33,927 nucleotides of DNA, from the NCBI RefSeq assembly GCF_002009015.1, contig NZ_LZDE01000311.1, forward strand, positions 1 through 33,927, written 5' to 3'. Position 1 is the first letter of the stretch; each line of letters opens with the position of its first letter. Position numbers and translations under genes: made by a program. Shown one piece after another: positions 1-8,394 of the stretch. This stretch comes from Microbulbifer mangrovi. Lineage in GTDB: Bacteria > Pseudomonadota > Gammaproteobacteria > Pseudomonadales > Cellvibrionaceae. The notes beneath the pieces are model-generated. The model was not told where the DNA came from, made no database searches, and worked only from the letters and a program-made list of their open reading frames with translations.

Positions 1-22
1 TCGAATCCAGCACGACCCACCA
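1..22 (+). tRNA. tRNA-Lys 3' end (cut by window edge)
   Basis: These 22 bases match the last 22 bases of the complete tRNA-Lys at 163-238: T-loop remainder, 3' arm of the T stem, 3' acceptor strand and encoded CCA. The 5' part lies outside the window, so the anticodon cannot be read. Lys identity is inferred from the identity to the downstream copy. Confidence 0.75.
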
Positions 23-162
23 TCTTCCCTCCTGTTGCCGGCTGTCCGATTGTTCCAATCGAGCCGGGAACCACTAAAGAACTCGCCGCAAGTCGGGTTA
101 TACAAGTAGTTAGCCAGTACCGAATGATGATGTGATCGTCACGAGGTGTCAGGCAATCTTAA

Positions 163-238
163 GGGTCGTTAGCTCAGTTGGTAGAGCAGTTGGCTTTTAA
201 CCAATTGGTCGCTGGTTCGAATCCAGCACGACCCACCA
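163..238 (+). tRNA. tRNA-Lys (anticodon TTT)
   Basis: Complete 76-nt cloverleaf with encoded CCA. The acceptor GGGTCGT (163-169) pairs with ACGACCC (228-234). The D stem is GCTC/GAGC. The anticodon stem GTTGG/CCAAT encloses the loop CTTTTAA with TTT at 196-198. The T stem GCTGG/CCAGC encloses TTCGAAT. It follows a second copy whose 3' end is at 1-22, with about 140 bp between them, so the two may form a tandem transcription unit. Confidence 0.97.
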
Positions 239-360
239 TTTCCTCAAGATTCCCCTAAAACTATTTCTTCCGGCTTTTCGGCCCGAGCGCCTCGCGACGT
301 TAATATTCCCTTTGTGACCCACTCATGGGCCTGAAAATCGGCGAATTTGTCCCGAATCGG

Positions 361-366
361 TATAAT
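361..366 (+). promoter_or_regulatory. -10-like element before nadA
   Basis: A perfect TATAAT lies 31 bases before the chosen nadA start. No good -35 hexamer sits at the usual spacing. It lies inside the upstream in-frame extension of nadA, so if it is used, the start at 397 must be the real one. Confidence 0.4.
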
Positions 367-396
367 GCCGCCTTTTTCCGGCAGTATCAGAGACTC

Positions 397-1473
397 ATGA
401 CAGACAGCAGCGAAAAAATTGCCACCAGCCCGGCGCCCAATTCGATTGATGCGCGCGACTTTATCCAGGATCATCTGGCGCATCCCGCTATGCACCAGTA
501 CAGCGAAGAGGAGCTGAACCTCTGGCGCGAGCGCATCAAGCGCCTGCTGAAAGAGCAGAATGCGGTGCTGGTAGCCCACTACTACACGGATCCTCTGATT
601 CAGCAGCTGGCTGAAGAAACCGGTGGCTGTGTGTCCGATTCCCTGGAAATGGCCCGCTTCGGGGCCGAGCACCAGGCGGAGACCCTGATAGTCGCCGGCG
701 TGAAGTTCATGGGGGAAACTGCCAAGATCCTCACGCCCAACAAGCGGGTCTTGATGCCGACGCTCGAGGCGACCTGCTCCCTGGACCTTGGCTGTCCCAT
801 CGAAGAGTTTTCCGCATTCTGTGACCAGCACTCCGATCGCACGGTGGTGGTTTATGCCAACACCTCGGCAGCGGTGAAAGCCCGTGCGGACTGGGTGGTG
901 ACCTCCAGTATCGCGCTGGACGTGGTGGATTACCTGGATTCCCAGGGTGAGAAAATCCTGTGGGCACCGGACAAGCACCTGGGTAGCTATGTCCAGAAGC
1001 AGACCGGCGCAGACGTGCTGCTGTGGGACGGCGCCTGTATCGTGCACGAGGAGTTCAAGGCCAAGGGGGTGGCGGATCTGAAGGCGCTGTACCCGGACGC
1101 GCTGGTACTGGTACACCCGGAATCGCCGGCGGCGGTGGTGGAGCTGGCGGATGTGGTGGGTTCCACCTCCCAGATCATCAATGCAGCCAAAACCCGCCCC
1201 AACAAGCAGTTCATCGTGGCGACAGACCAGGGCATCTTCTACAAGATGCAGCAGCAATGTCCGGACAAGGAGCTGATCGTTGCTCCGACCGCCGGTTCCG
1301 GCGCCACCTGTCGCAGCTGCGCCAACTGCCCGTGGATGGCGATGAACTCGCTGGAGAACCTGTGCGGGGTGCTGGAGCGGGGCGACAACGAGATCCTTGT
1401 GGATCCGGAGCTCGGCAAACGCGCCATGATACCGCTGCAGCGGATGCTGGATTTTCGTAAGCCGCTGGATTGA
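397..1473 (+). CDS. nadA: Quinolinate synthase NadA
   Basis: NadA condenses iminoaspartate with dihydroxyacetone phosphate to quinolinate in de novo NAD synthesis, using an oxygen-sensitive [4Fe-4S] cluster in the cytosol. The protein (358 aa from this start) carries the family's near-invariant blocks: [19 protein letters not shown], the [10 protein letters not shown] block, a Cys in TCSLDLGCP, a Cys in GACIVHEEF, and the C-terminal CRSCANC. Together these supply the cluster cysteines. The frame stays open upstream to an ATG at 325, but those 24 residues do not resemble NadA and contain a TATAAT, so ATG 397 is preferred. The gene converges with the metalloprotease gene; a long palindrome lies between the two. 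Confidence 0.96.
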   Translation: MTDSSEKIATSPAPNSIDARDFIQDHLAHPAMHQYSEEELNLWRERIKRLLKEQNAVLVAHYYTDPLIQQLAEETGGCVSDSLEMARFGAEHQAETLIVAGVKFMGETAKILTPNKRVLMPTLEATCSLDLGCPIEEFSAFCDQHSDRTVVVYANTSAAVKARADWVVTSSIALDVVDYLDSQGEKILWAPDKHLGSYVQKQTGADVLLWDGACIVHEEFKAKGVADLKALYPDALVLVHPESPAAVVELADVVGSTSQIINAAKTRPNKQFIVATDQGIFYKMQQQCPDKELIVAPTAGSGATCRSCANCPWMAMNSLENLCGVLERGDNEILVDPELGKRAMIPLQRMLDFRKPLD

Positions 1474-1514
1474 TAGCTTTCGAAATAACAGCGATGAATC
1501 GAAGGTAAAGTGAC

Positions 1515-1560
1515 GGGGATCCGTTTTCGAAAACGGATTCCCGGTGGTTTACCGCCACCG
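1515..1560. terminator. Double inverted repeat between nadA and bepA
   Basis: Positions 1515-1542 form a 28-bp palindrome with a single G:T mismatch, centred on TTTTCGAAAA. It is followed at once by a second hairpin, CGGTGG (1542-1547) pairing with CCACCG (1555-1560). It sits between convergent genes, so a bidirectional transcription stop is the obvious role. Neither side has a proper T-tract, so this is a guess from position and structure. Confidence 0.4.
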
Positions 1561-1595
1561 AGCCAGTATCAAAAATTACTTTCTGAAGAGCTTGT

Positions 1596-3101
1596 TTAAA
1601 GCTCCTTCGCTTTCTCCTGCATCTTGATCACATCCTTCATGCGCTGCTCCAGAATGGCGTGGGTCTGGTAGTCATTCTTGGCCAGGCGAACCCCGTGGCG
1701 CAGGTGCTGAAGTGCCTTGTCGAAGACCCCGTTCAGGATGTAGTACTCCGCGCGCGCCTCATGCACTCCGACAATATCGCCCGCCAGGCCATGGGTTTCC
1801 GCGAGCAGGTACCACACCGCAGGATCCTTGCGGCGCACCCGGCTGTGTTTCTTCAGGATGCGCTCGGCCGCCAGGTAATTACCCGCTTTGAAGTGCGCAT
1901 TGGCCAATCCCATGATCAGCGCGTGGTTCTTGGGGCTCTTGTTGACAGCCTGCTGCAGCCGCTTGGTGGCACTGTTGTAATCCTGCCGTACCAGGTCGAT
2001 ATCCGCGCGCGCCAGAATAAAGGCATCTTTGTCCGGATCCTTGTCCAGAAGCGGCTGCAGGGTATCGATTGCGGTGTCTGGTTTGCCCGCCGAGGTCTGT
2101 GCCAGGGCAAGGCCGTAGCGCGCTGCATCCTCGTTGTCATTGATTCCGCGCAGCTCCGCCTGGAACCGCTTCACCGCCTGCTGTGGCGTGGCCTCCGCGT
2201 TTACCCGGATACGCGCACGCATCAGGTGGTATTCACGGCTGTCGCGCAGGGGGATCTTTTCCATACGGTTGGCGCGTAGCTTGGCGTCCGCAATCCGCTT
2301 TTCGGTAACCGGGTGGGTGAGCAGGAACTCCGGCGGACGGCGATAATAGCGGGTGGCCTTGAGCATCTGTTCGAACATCTCACCGGCGGCCTGTGGGTCC
2401 ATACCGGCCTTGGCCAGGGTCTCGATTCCCACCCGGTCCGCTTCCTGTTCATTCTGGCGGGAGAAGCGCAGCTGGTTGTCGAGGGCGGCGGCCTGGGTGG
2501 CAGTCATCGCTGCAATGCCCGCATCGCCACCGGCGGTGGCGGCGAGTACCAGCGCACCGAGCATACCGGCCAGGGTGGGAATGGTGCTGTTGCGCTGGGC
2601 TTCCAGGGAGCGGGCGTAGTGACGCTGGCTCAAGTGGGCGAGTTCGTGGGCGAGTACTGAGGAAAACTGATCCTCGTTCTCGGCAAACAGGAACAGGCCC
2701 GTGTGCACGCCCACCACGCCGCCGGGCACCGCGAAGGCGTTCATGGTGTCATTGTTGACCACCACGACATCGAGGTTCTTGTCTTCCAGGGGGCTGTATT
2801 CGGCGAGGGACTTGAGGGAGTTTTCCACATACTGCTGCAGCAGTGCATCGCTGGAGGTACGCACCTGACTGCGGAACATACGCAGCCACATTTCCCCCAG
2901 CTCGTTCTCGCGCGCGCGGGATACCAGCCCGCTGCTGGTGTCCCCCAGCTGTGGCAGCTGGATATGGTGATCGTCCTGGGCTGTGGCTGCGATGGGACTG
3001 GCGCCAAGCAGCAGGCCGGCGGTGATGCCGGTGGCACCCCGGCAAAGTCGCTGCCAGTAGCGATTCCAGGGTCGGCTGAATGTTGTAAGGATCTCGGTCA
3101 T
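1596..3101 (-). CDS. bepA: M48-family periplasmic metalloprotease with TPRs (BepA/YfgC-like)
   Basis: Likely an outer-membrane quality-control protease: BepA degrades or chaperones stalled LptD and BAM substrates in the periplasm. From this start the protein is 501 aa. A basic N-terminus and hydrophobic stretch end in IAATAQ near residue 42, a plausible signal peptide. The zincin motif HELAH (H152, E153, H156) is followed by NEQEAD with the third zinc-ligand Glu near 220. The C-terminal part from about 300 is TPR-like, rich in paired helices with A/G/Y spacing. An in-frame upstream ATG at 3212 would add 37 residues before the signal peptide, so 3101 is chosen. Gene order with nadA, tusA-like and perM-like matches what I recall for Pseudomonas. 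Assignment to BepA rather than a sister such as LoiP rests on the TPR region. Confidence 0.9.
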   Translation of the reverse strand: MTEILTTFSRPWNRYWQRLCRGATGITAGLLLGASPIAATAQDDHHIQLPQLGDTSSGLVSRARENELGEMWLRMFRSQVRTSSDALLQQYVENSLKSLAEYSPLEDKNLDVVVVNNDTMNAFAVPGGVVGVHTGLFLFAENEDQFSSVLAHELAHLSQRHYARSLEAQRNSTIPTLAGMLGALVLAATAGGDAGIAAMTATQAAALDNQLRFSRQNEQEADRVGIETLAKAGMDPQAAGEMFEQMLKATRYYRRPPEFLLTHPVTEKRIADAKLRANRMEKIPLRDSREYHLMRARIRVNAEATPQQAVKRFQAELRGINDNEDAARYGLALAQTSAGKPDTAIDTLQPLLDKDPDKDAFILARADIDLVRQDYNSATKRLQQAVNKSPKNHALIMGLANAHFKAGNYLAAERILKKHSRVRRKDPAVWYLLAETHGLAGDIVGVHEARAEYYILNGVFDKALQHLRHGVRLAKNDYQTHAILEQRMKDVIKMQEKAKEL

Positions 3102-3229
3102 ATTCTCTACTGCGCCTGCCGGTTTGCCTACCGCTAACACTATACGTGTCCCTGTGAGACTGTCGAGGTTTTGATCAGCTCCGGAGGAAAAGGTTCTATA
3201 GATATGACCCATTGACCAGAGTGCGCCGT

Positions 3230-3235
3230 TATAAT
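3230..3235 (+). promoter_or_regulatory. -10-like element before the tusA-like gene
   Basis: A perfect TATAAT lies 32 bases before the tusA-like start. The only TTGAC-type hexamer upstream (3212-3217) is too close for a standard promoter, so the -35 is uncertain. It lies in the divergent gap between bepA and the tusA-like gene. Confidence 0.35.
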
Positions 3236-3267
3236 TCGCGGCATTAACGGTTCTTTACCGCAGATTT

Positions 3268-3561
3268 ATGACCGATACAGCGAACAAAGCCACAGACACG
3301 CCTGAATTTGATTGGGAAGCTGCCTACAGGGTAGATGCCCGGGGCTTGCCCTGCCCGCAGCCGTTGCTCGCGATGCGTCGGGCCCTGAAGCAGCTGGCGC
3401 CAGGTACACTACTGCATCTGGTGGCCACCGATCCGTCATCCCAAAGGGATGTTCGCAGCTTTTGTTCGCTCACTGGTGTACCTTTGCTGCGGTCGGAGAC
3501 CCGGGAAGGGGAGTTCCACTACTGGCTGCAATGTGTGGCCGGTGGCATAACAAAACCATAA
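3268..3561 (+). CDS. TusA-family sulfur-carrier protein
   Basis: A small (97 aa) cytosolic protein with the TusA signature ARGLPCPQPLL; Cys29 in the CPxP motif is the persulfide-carrying residue of the family. After a non-conserved 15-20-residue lead, the rest follows the usual beta-alpha-beta-alpha-beta pattern of about 75 residues. Family members relay sulfur for tRNA thiolation, molybdenum cofactor or other uses. It sits divergent from bepA and upstream of a perM-like gene. In Pseudomonas aeruginosa the equivalent gene (PA1006, from memory) is linked to molybdenum homeostasis rather than being the main TusA, so that role is possible here. The exact partner cannot be read from the sequence. 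Confidence 0.88.
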   Translation: MTDTANKATDTPEFDWEAAYRVDARGLPCPQPLLAMRRALKQLAPGTLLHLVATDPSSQRDVRSFCSLTGVPLLRSETREGEFHYWLQCVAGGITKP

Positions 3562-3624
3562 ACAAACCATCAAGACGACCGGCAGAGTCGCCGGCAAAGC
3601 AAAAGTCTCGAGAGAACAGTATTT

Positions 3625-4734
3625 ATGCTTGCGATTATTAGGGGTTGGATAAATCGCTATTTCAGCCAGGAAGAGGTGGTGCTGCTGGTACTGCTGTTAC
3701 TGGCCGCCATGATTGTGCTGGCGACACTGGGAGGTGTTCTTGCTCCCGTGCTGGCGGCGCTGGTGATCGCCTTCCTGATGCAGGGGATGGTGCAGAGGTT
3801 ACAGTCATGGAAAGTACCGCACTGGTTGGCGGTATCCATTGCCTGCCTGGTGCTGGTAGGGACTATTGTCGGCCTGCTGTTTGTGGTGATGCCGGTCATC
3901 TCGCGGCAGACGGTGCGCCTGTTCTCCGAGCTGCCGAACATGATCGATCGCGGTCAGGACCTGTTGCTGTTGCTGCCGGAGCAGTACCCGCGGCTGGTGA
4001 CTGCCCAGCAGATCGATGAAATCTTTACTACCCTCGGCAGCGAGCTGGGGACACTGGGGCAGACGGTAGTCACGTTTTCCCTGGCCAACCTGCCGGTGCT
4101 CGCCGCGGTCCTGATCTATCTGGTGGTGGTGCCCATTCTGGTGTTCTTTTTCCTCAAGGACTCCAACAAGCTGCTGGCCTGGTGTGCGTCTTTTCTTCCC
4201 CATCAGCGCCCCATGCTGCGCCAGATCTGGTATGAGATGAATGACCAGGTGGCCAACTATGTGCGCGGCAAGGTGATCGAGATCGCCATCGTGGCACTGG
4301 TCAGCTACGTCGCGTTCCTGTTGCTGGGAGTCAATTACGCACTCCTGCTGGCGGTTGCGGTGGGGCTGTCGGTGCTGATCCCCTATATCGGGGCCGCAGT
4401 AGTGACTATCCCGGTGGCCGCTATCGGTCTGTTCCAGTGGGGCTGGAGCGGTGAGTTTTTCTGGCTGATGTTTGCCTACGGCATGATCCAGTTGCTGGAT
4501 GGCAATGTGCTGGTGCCGGTTCTGTTTTCGGAGGCGGTCAACCTGCACCCGGTGGCGATTATCATGGCGGTGCTGGTGTTTGGCGGCATCTGGGGTTTCT
4601 GGGGGGTGTTTTTTGCGATCCCGCTGGCAACCCTGGCCAAGGCAATTCTCAACGCCTGGCCCACCAGTGAGCATCAGGCCGAATGGCAGGCCAGGGAAGC
4701 TGCGGAACAACTGCCTTCGGAGCCCGCTGAATAG
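3625..4734 (+). CDS. AI-2E/PerM-family membrane protein
   Basis: A polytopic inner-membrane protein of 369 aa with about eight hydrophobic segments and the family layout: two N-terminal helices, a central polar region (about residues 95-150), then a C-terminal bundle. That bundle contains the family's NYALLLAVAVGLSVLIPYIG-type block and a GGIWGFWGVFFAIPLATLAKA-like end. Members are annotated as AI-2 exporters (TqsA) or as PerM/YhhT permeases, some of which act as Na+/H+ antiporters; the substrate here is unknown. The gene starts 63 bp after the tusA-like gene on the same strand, so co-transcription is likely. The tail (EHQAEWQAREAAEQLPSEPAE) is polar and probably cytosolic. Confidence 0.88.
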   Translation: MLAIIRGWINRYFSQEEVVLLVLLLLAAMIVLATLGGVLAPVLAALVIAFLMQGMVQRLQSWKVPHWLAVSIACLVLVGTIVGLLFVVMPVISRQTVRLFSELPNMIDRGQDLLLLLPEQYPRLVTAQQIDEIFTTLGSELGTLGQTVVTFSLANLPVLAAVLIYLVVVPILVFFFLKDSNKLLAWCASFLPHQRPMLRQIWYEMNDQVANYVRGKVIEIAIVALVSYVAFLLLGVNYALLLAVAVGLSVLIPYIGAAVVTIPVAAIGLFQWGWSGEFFWLMFAYGMIQLLDGNVLVPVLFSEAVNLHPVAIIMAVLVFGGIWGFWGVFFAIPLATLAKAILNAWPTSEHQAEWQAREAAEQLPSEPAE

Positions 4735-4741
4735 GCGCTTC

Positions 4742-4776
4742 ACCGGTAACTGCGAGCTCTGTCTCGCAGCGCCGGT
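4742..4776. terminator. Composite hairpin after the perM-like gene
   Basis: The inner stem TGCGAG (4751-4756) pairs with CTCGCA (4763-4768), and an outer ACCGG (4742-4746) pairs with CCGGT (4772-4776). Only ATTTG follows, so it is a weak candidate for factor-independent termination between perM-like and purC. Confidence 0.3.
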
Positions 4777-4839
4777 ATTTGCTAGAGTTCGCCGCCTGAT
4801 CCCGGGGGCCGCCCCTTGGTTAACCAATTAGGAAAGTCC

Positions 4840-5943
4840 ATGAGCCTTGCCGATAAAGTATTGGCCGTTAACAACGACCTGCCGATTCGCACAGACAAGC
4901 CTGTGCATAGTGGAAAAGTCCGCTCCGTCTACTGGCTGACCGAAGCCGACAGCCGTCGCCTGATTGAAGAAAAGGGCTACCCGGTGGCCGCCGATGCGCC
5001 ACTGGCGGTGATGGTGATTTCCGACCGCATCTCCGCGTTCGACTGTATCTGGAAAGGTGAGGGCAATTTGCGCGGCGTTCCCGGCAAGGGCGCGGCACTC
5101 AATGCCATTGCCAACCACTGGTTCCGCCTGTTCAAGGAGAAGGGGCTGGCAGACAGCCATATCCTGGATATCCCGCATCCCGCCGTTTGGATCGTGCAGA
5201 AGGCGCGTCCGGTAATGATCGAGGCCATCGCCCGTCAGTACATCACCGGCTCCATGTGGCGCGCCTACAGCAAGGGCGAGCGCGAGTTTTGCGGCATCCA
5301 GATTCCCGACGGTCTGGACAAGGATCAGAAACTGCCGGAGTTGCTGATTACCCCGTCTACCAAGGGGATTCTTAAAGGCATTCCCAGTGTGCCGGAAGCG
5401 GATGACGTGAATATCACCCGCAAGAATATCGAGGAAAACTTCGCGGCATTCAATTTCCGCAGTGCCGACGACATCGCCCGCTATGAGCAACTGCTGAAAG
5501 AGGGCTTCGACGTTATTTCTGCAGAGCTGGAAAAACTGGATCAGGTGTTTGTCGATACCAAGTTCGAATTCGGTTATGTCACCGATGCGCAGGGTGTCGA
5601 CAAACTGATCTATATGGACGAAGTGGGCACCCCGGATTCCTCTCGCATCTGGGATGGTGAGCAGTACCGCAATGGCAAGGTGGTGGAAAACTCCAAAGAA
5701 GGATTCCGCCAGGCGTTGCTGAACCATTTCCCGGATCCGGATATCCTGCTGAATAAGGACCGTATGGACGAGCGTGAAGCACTGGCCCGCGACAACGAAC
5801 TGCCGGAGTCCATGCTGATGGATGTGTCTGCCACCTACGTGGGAATTGCAGAAAAGATCATCGGTGAGAAACTGGAAATCCCGGACAACCCGAAAGCGGA
5901 AATCATTCAGGTACTGCGTGACGGATATGGCCTGATCGACTGA
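4840..5943 (+). CDS. purC: SAICAR synthase PurC (long form)
   Basis: Joins CAIR and aspartate with ATP to make SAICAR in de novo purine synthesis. The ATG at 4840 is preceded by AGGAAAG at 4830-4836; an earlier in-frame GTG at 4816 lacks a comparable site. Family motifs include the [11 protein letters not shown] nucleotide loop, [26 protein letters not shown] and [13 protein letters not shown]. At 367 aa it is far longer than the E. coli type (about 237 aa). It belongs to the long PurC group found in several marine gammaproteobacteria, with insertions in the middle and an extended C-terminus. It is followed by a strong bidirectional terminator and has no other pur genes beside it. Confidence 0.95.
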   Translation: MSLADKVLAVNNDLPIRTDKPVHSGKVRSVYWLTEADSRRLIEEKGYPVAADAPLAVMVISDRISAFDCIWKGEGNLRGVPGKGAALNAIANHWFRLFKEKGLADSHILDIPHPAVWIVQKARPVMIEAIARQYITGSMWRAYSKGEREFCGIQIPDGLDKDQKLPELLITPSTKGILKGIPSVPEADDVNITRKNIEENFAAFNFRSADDIARYEQLLKEGFDVISAELEKLDQVFVDTKFEFGYVTDAQGVDKLIYMDEVGTPDSSRIWDGEQYRNGKVVENSKEGFRQALLNHFPDPDILLNKDRMDEREALARDNELPESMLMDVSATYVGIAEKIIGEKLEIPDNPKAEIIQVLRDGYGLID

Positions 5944-5992
5944 GGTGTCCCTCTCGGTTTCCGCTCAGGTGGAAAGCGCAAACCGCACATAC

Positions 5993-6021
5993 AAAAAACC
6001 CGGCAATCTGCCGGGTTTTTT
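5993..6021. terminator. Bidirectional terminator between purC and the aminotransferase
   Basis: The stem CCCGGCA (5999-6005)/TGCCGGG (6009-6015) has a 3-nt loop, is preceded by six A (5993-5998) and followed by six T (6016-6021). It therefore reads as an intrinsic terminator on both strands, serving the convergent purC and aminotransferase genes. Confidence 0.9.
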
Positions 6022-6039
6022 GTGTCTCGAAAAGACCGA

Positions 6040-7314
6040 TCAGGCTGCCTGCAGTGCCTTGCGCACGCTCGCCAGCTTCACACACAGCACAAATACCGAC
6101 ATCGCAGTATCCAGTTCTTCCAGCGGCGGGAAGCTGGGGGCGATGCGGATATTGGTGTTTTCCGGATCCTTGCCGTAGGGGAAAGTGGCACCGGCCGGGG
6201 TCAGCTTGACGCCCGCTTCCGCAGACAGGCGAACCACTTCCGAGGCGACGTCCGGACGGGTGTTGAAGGAAACGAAATAACCGCCTTTAGGGGTTTCCCA
6301 TTCGCCCAGGTCGGTGTCGGCGAAGTTCTTGTCCAGGTGCTCCAGTACACAGGCAAATTTGGGGCGCAGGATTTCCGCATGCTTCTGCATGTGTTCCTTC
6401 AGCTGGGTCAGCTCCGGGAACAGGCGTACATGACGCAGTTGGTTAACCTTGTCCGGACCGATGGTCATGGCGGACATCTGCTGTTTCAGGGAAGCCAGGT
6501 TGGCGGGGCTGGCGCTGACGAAAGCGACACCGGCGCCGGCGTGGGTTACCTTGGACGTGGAGGCAAACTGCAGCACGGAGTCGGGAGTGTCGTTGCCCAG
6601 TGCCGCTTCGCGAATGTTCGGCAGTTTCACCTGGTGGTCCAGGTCGTGGATGGCGTAGGCGTTATCCCAGAAAATGCGGAAGCCCGGGTTGGCGATTTTG
6701 CCCAGCTGCGCCAGACGATCAACGGTGTCTTCGTCGTAGGTCACGCCGGTGGGGTTGGAGAACTTGGGCACGCACCACAGACCGATAATCTGGTCGTCTT
6801 CGCGAATTTTCTTTTCCAGCACATCCATGTCCGGACCGGTAGCGGTCATCGGTACGGTTTCCATGGCAATGCCCAGCTGCTCACAGATGGCGAAGTGGCG
6901 GTCGTAGCCGGGAACCGGGCACAGAAACTTGGGCGCGCTCAATTCTTTCCACGGCGGGTTGCCGGCAAAACCAAACAGGTAGCCGGTGAGTACCGCGTGG
7001 TACATCATCGTCAGGGAGCTGTTGCCGCCGGCAAGTACTTCTTCAAACGGCGCCTGCAGAATGTCGGCACCCAGTTCGCGGGCGGCGGCGATGCCTTCGA
7101 GGCCACCGTAGTTGCGTGTATCGGTACCGTCGGGTGCGCGGTAGTCACCGTTGAGAATACCGTCGAGTCCGTCGGACAGGCTCAGCTGATCTGCCGCCGG
7201 TTTACCGCGGGTAATATCCAGGCTCAGGTTGTGCTGGCAAATGCGCTGGTACTGTTGCTCCAGCTCTTGTTCCCACTGTTGCAGCTGTTCGCGTTGGGCG
7301 GTCTCGATACGCAC
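6040..7314 (-). CDS. Class I (subgroup Ic) aminotransferase, probable aspartate aminotransferase
   Basis: A PLP-dependent fold-type I enzyme of 424 aa. The PLP lysine is K255 in STSKVTHAGAGVAF. The cofactor-binding NPTG (187-190) and DNAY (217-220) and the N-terminal ITRGKPA motif are present. The overall pattern fits the Ic aspartate aminotransferases typified by Corynebacterium AspT (Pfam Asp_aminotransf) rather than E. coli AspC. It would interconvert aspartate/2-oxoglutarate and oxaloacetate/glutamate. The start codon is GTG at 7312-7314, preceded on the minus strand by TGAGGA as ribosome site. It is monocistronic, ending at the terminator shared with purC. Substrate specificity is inferred from family only. 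Confidence 0.88.
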   Translation of the reverse strand: MRIETAQREQLQQWEQELEQQYQRICQHNLSLDITRGKPAADQLSLSDGLDGILNGDYRAPDGTDTRNYGGLEGIAAARELGADILQAPFEEVLAGGNSSLTMMYHAVLTGYLFGFAGNPPWKELSAPKFLCPVPGYDRHFAICEQLGIAMETVPMTATGPDMDVLEKKIREDDQIIGLWCVPKFSNPTGVTYDEDTVDRLAQLGKIANPGFRIFWDNAYAIHDLDHQVKLPNIREAALGNDTPDSVLQFASTSKVTHAGAGVAFVSASPANLASLKQQMSAMTIGPDKVNQLRHVRLFPELTQLKEHMQKHAEILRPKFACVLEHLDKNFADTDLGEWETPKGGYFVSFNTRPDVASEVVRLSAEAGVKLTPAGATFPYGKDPENTNIRIAPSFPPLEELDTAMSVFVLCVKLASVRKALQAA

Positions 7315-7489
7315 GGAAAATCCTCACTATGGCGGTTGAACTTGCGGGGATGGAGCTTATCAGCCGCGGGCGGATTACGTCATGTTTTCTGAAGTTTTTT
7401 TAACGCAATTCCCGGTAAAAATAGCGGTTGCCGGCAGATAATTTGTTTCGCCTGAAACCGACTGGCAGTTTTTAACGCGGCTAGTTAAG

Positions 7490-8350
7490 TCAGTGCTCTT
7501 GCGCGGCGAGAATACGGAAGTCCGACGCGTAATCGAGGAGGGTGGATTTGAGGTGGGCGCGCTGTTGTGGTGTGGCGCTCTTCAGTATCTCGGCGCCAAG
7601 ATTTCGCGCCTGGGCGCGCAGTTGATCCTGCATCTGGCGGTAGTCTTCGGACCACAGTGACTGTGGGTCGATAAGCAGTGCCCTGAGCTGTTTCTCATAG
7701 CCCTGGGGTTTACTGCGCAACGTGCTGATAAACGCGTCGGCCCATTTCTGGCGTTGCGTATCCCGGCGTTTCGGATCGAAGCGGGTGGTATCCAGCTGAT
7801 GGTCGATCATGGCGTCCTGTTCGCTGGTCAGGTCGCCGAGCCAGCGCTCCGCTTCTTTGCGGAATTGTTTTTCCCGTTTGCGCTTGGATTTTTCCCATTT
7901 TTTTAAAGACTCTTCCCGTTCTTCGCGAACGTTTTCCGCGAGCTGGTCGATCTGTTTGTCATCCATCTGTACCACCAGTGGCAATAGCAGATCGCTCAAC
8001 ATCACTACCGAACTGTGCCAGAAGGTATCCACCTGCTTTTCGATTTCTATCAGCTTTGCCGGGGTGGTGTCGGGATCATCGACATTGCCGGCAAGCGTTT
8101 CCAGATAGTCTGCGTAGCGTGGCAGCTGTGTCTGGCGGTGCCAGCGATGGAACTCGTCCACCCGCAGGGAGAGGAGATCTTCCTGGGCGCCGTCAAGATC
8201 CAGGTACTTGTTGATATTGCGGTCCATCCACCAGTCCAGGTGCCCGTAAACCAGGCGCACACTGGAGCAGCCGCCAACCAGCAACATGGTGACAACCAGC
8301 AGGGCGCTGGTGGTGCGAGTGAGGGCGGTGCGGAGGTGGGTGAGGTTCAT
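7490..8350 (-). CDS. DUF6279-like lipoprotein
   Basis: A 286-aa exported protein. The N-terminus has a basic start, a hydrophobic stretch (TSALLVVTMLLVGG) and a lipobox LVGGC with Cys at residue 28, so it should be a lipoprotein; no Asp follows the Cys, which favours outer-membrane sorting. The mature part is almost all helical and strongly charged, with an R/K/E-rich stretch (EEREESLKKWEKSKRKREKQ) that may be a coiled coil. The aromatic VRLVYGHLDWWMDRNINKYLDLD region after the Cys matches my recollection of DUF6279 proteins. Function is unknown. It lies 44 bp downstream of the PstS-like/OmpA gene on the same strand and is probably co-transcribed with it, both being envelope proteins. Confidence 0.82.
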   Translation of the reverse strand: MNLTHLRTALTRTTSALLVVTMLLVGGCSSVRLVYGHLDWWMDRNINKYLDLDGAQEDLLSLRVDEFHRWHRQTQLPRYADYLETLAGNVDDPDTTPAKLIEIEKQVDTFWHSSVVMLSDLLLPLVVQMDDKQIDQLAENVREEREESLKKWEKSKRKREKQFRKEAERWLGDLTSEQDAMIDHQLDTTRFDPKRRDTQRQKWADAFISTLRSKPQGYEKQLRALLIDPQSLWSEDYRQMQDQLRAQARNLGAEILKSATPQQRAHLKSTLLDYASDFRILAAQEH

Positions 8351-8394
8351 GGCGATAAATATAGCCGCTTGCTGTGAACCTCGCTGCCTGCCGG

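Noticed and set aside
244..1257. Minus-strand open frame (337 codons) opposite nadA
   Set aside because: Antisense to a clearly coding nadA; composition is biased and no motif is visible.
3805..4827. Long minus-strand open frame (340 codons) opposite the perM-like gene
   Set aside because: Its H/Q/R-rich composition is typical of the antisense of a hydrophobic membrane protein; no family resemblance.
6022..7392. Long plus-strand open frame (456 codons) opposite the aminotransferase
   Set aside because: It lies antisense to a gene with all PLP-binding motifs, starts inside the purC terminator region and has no recognisable domain; it is a by-product of GC-rich codon use.
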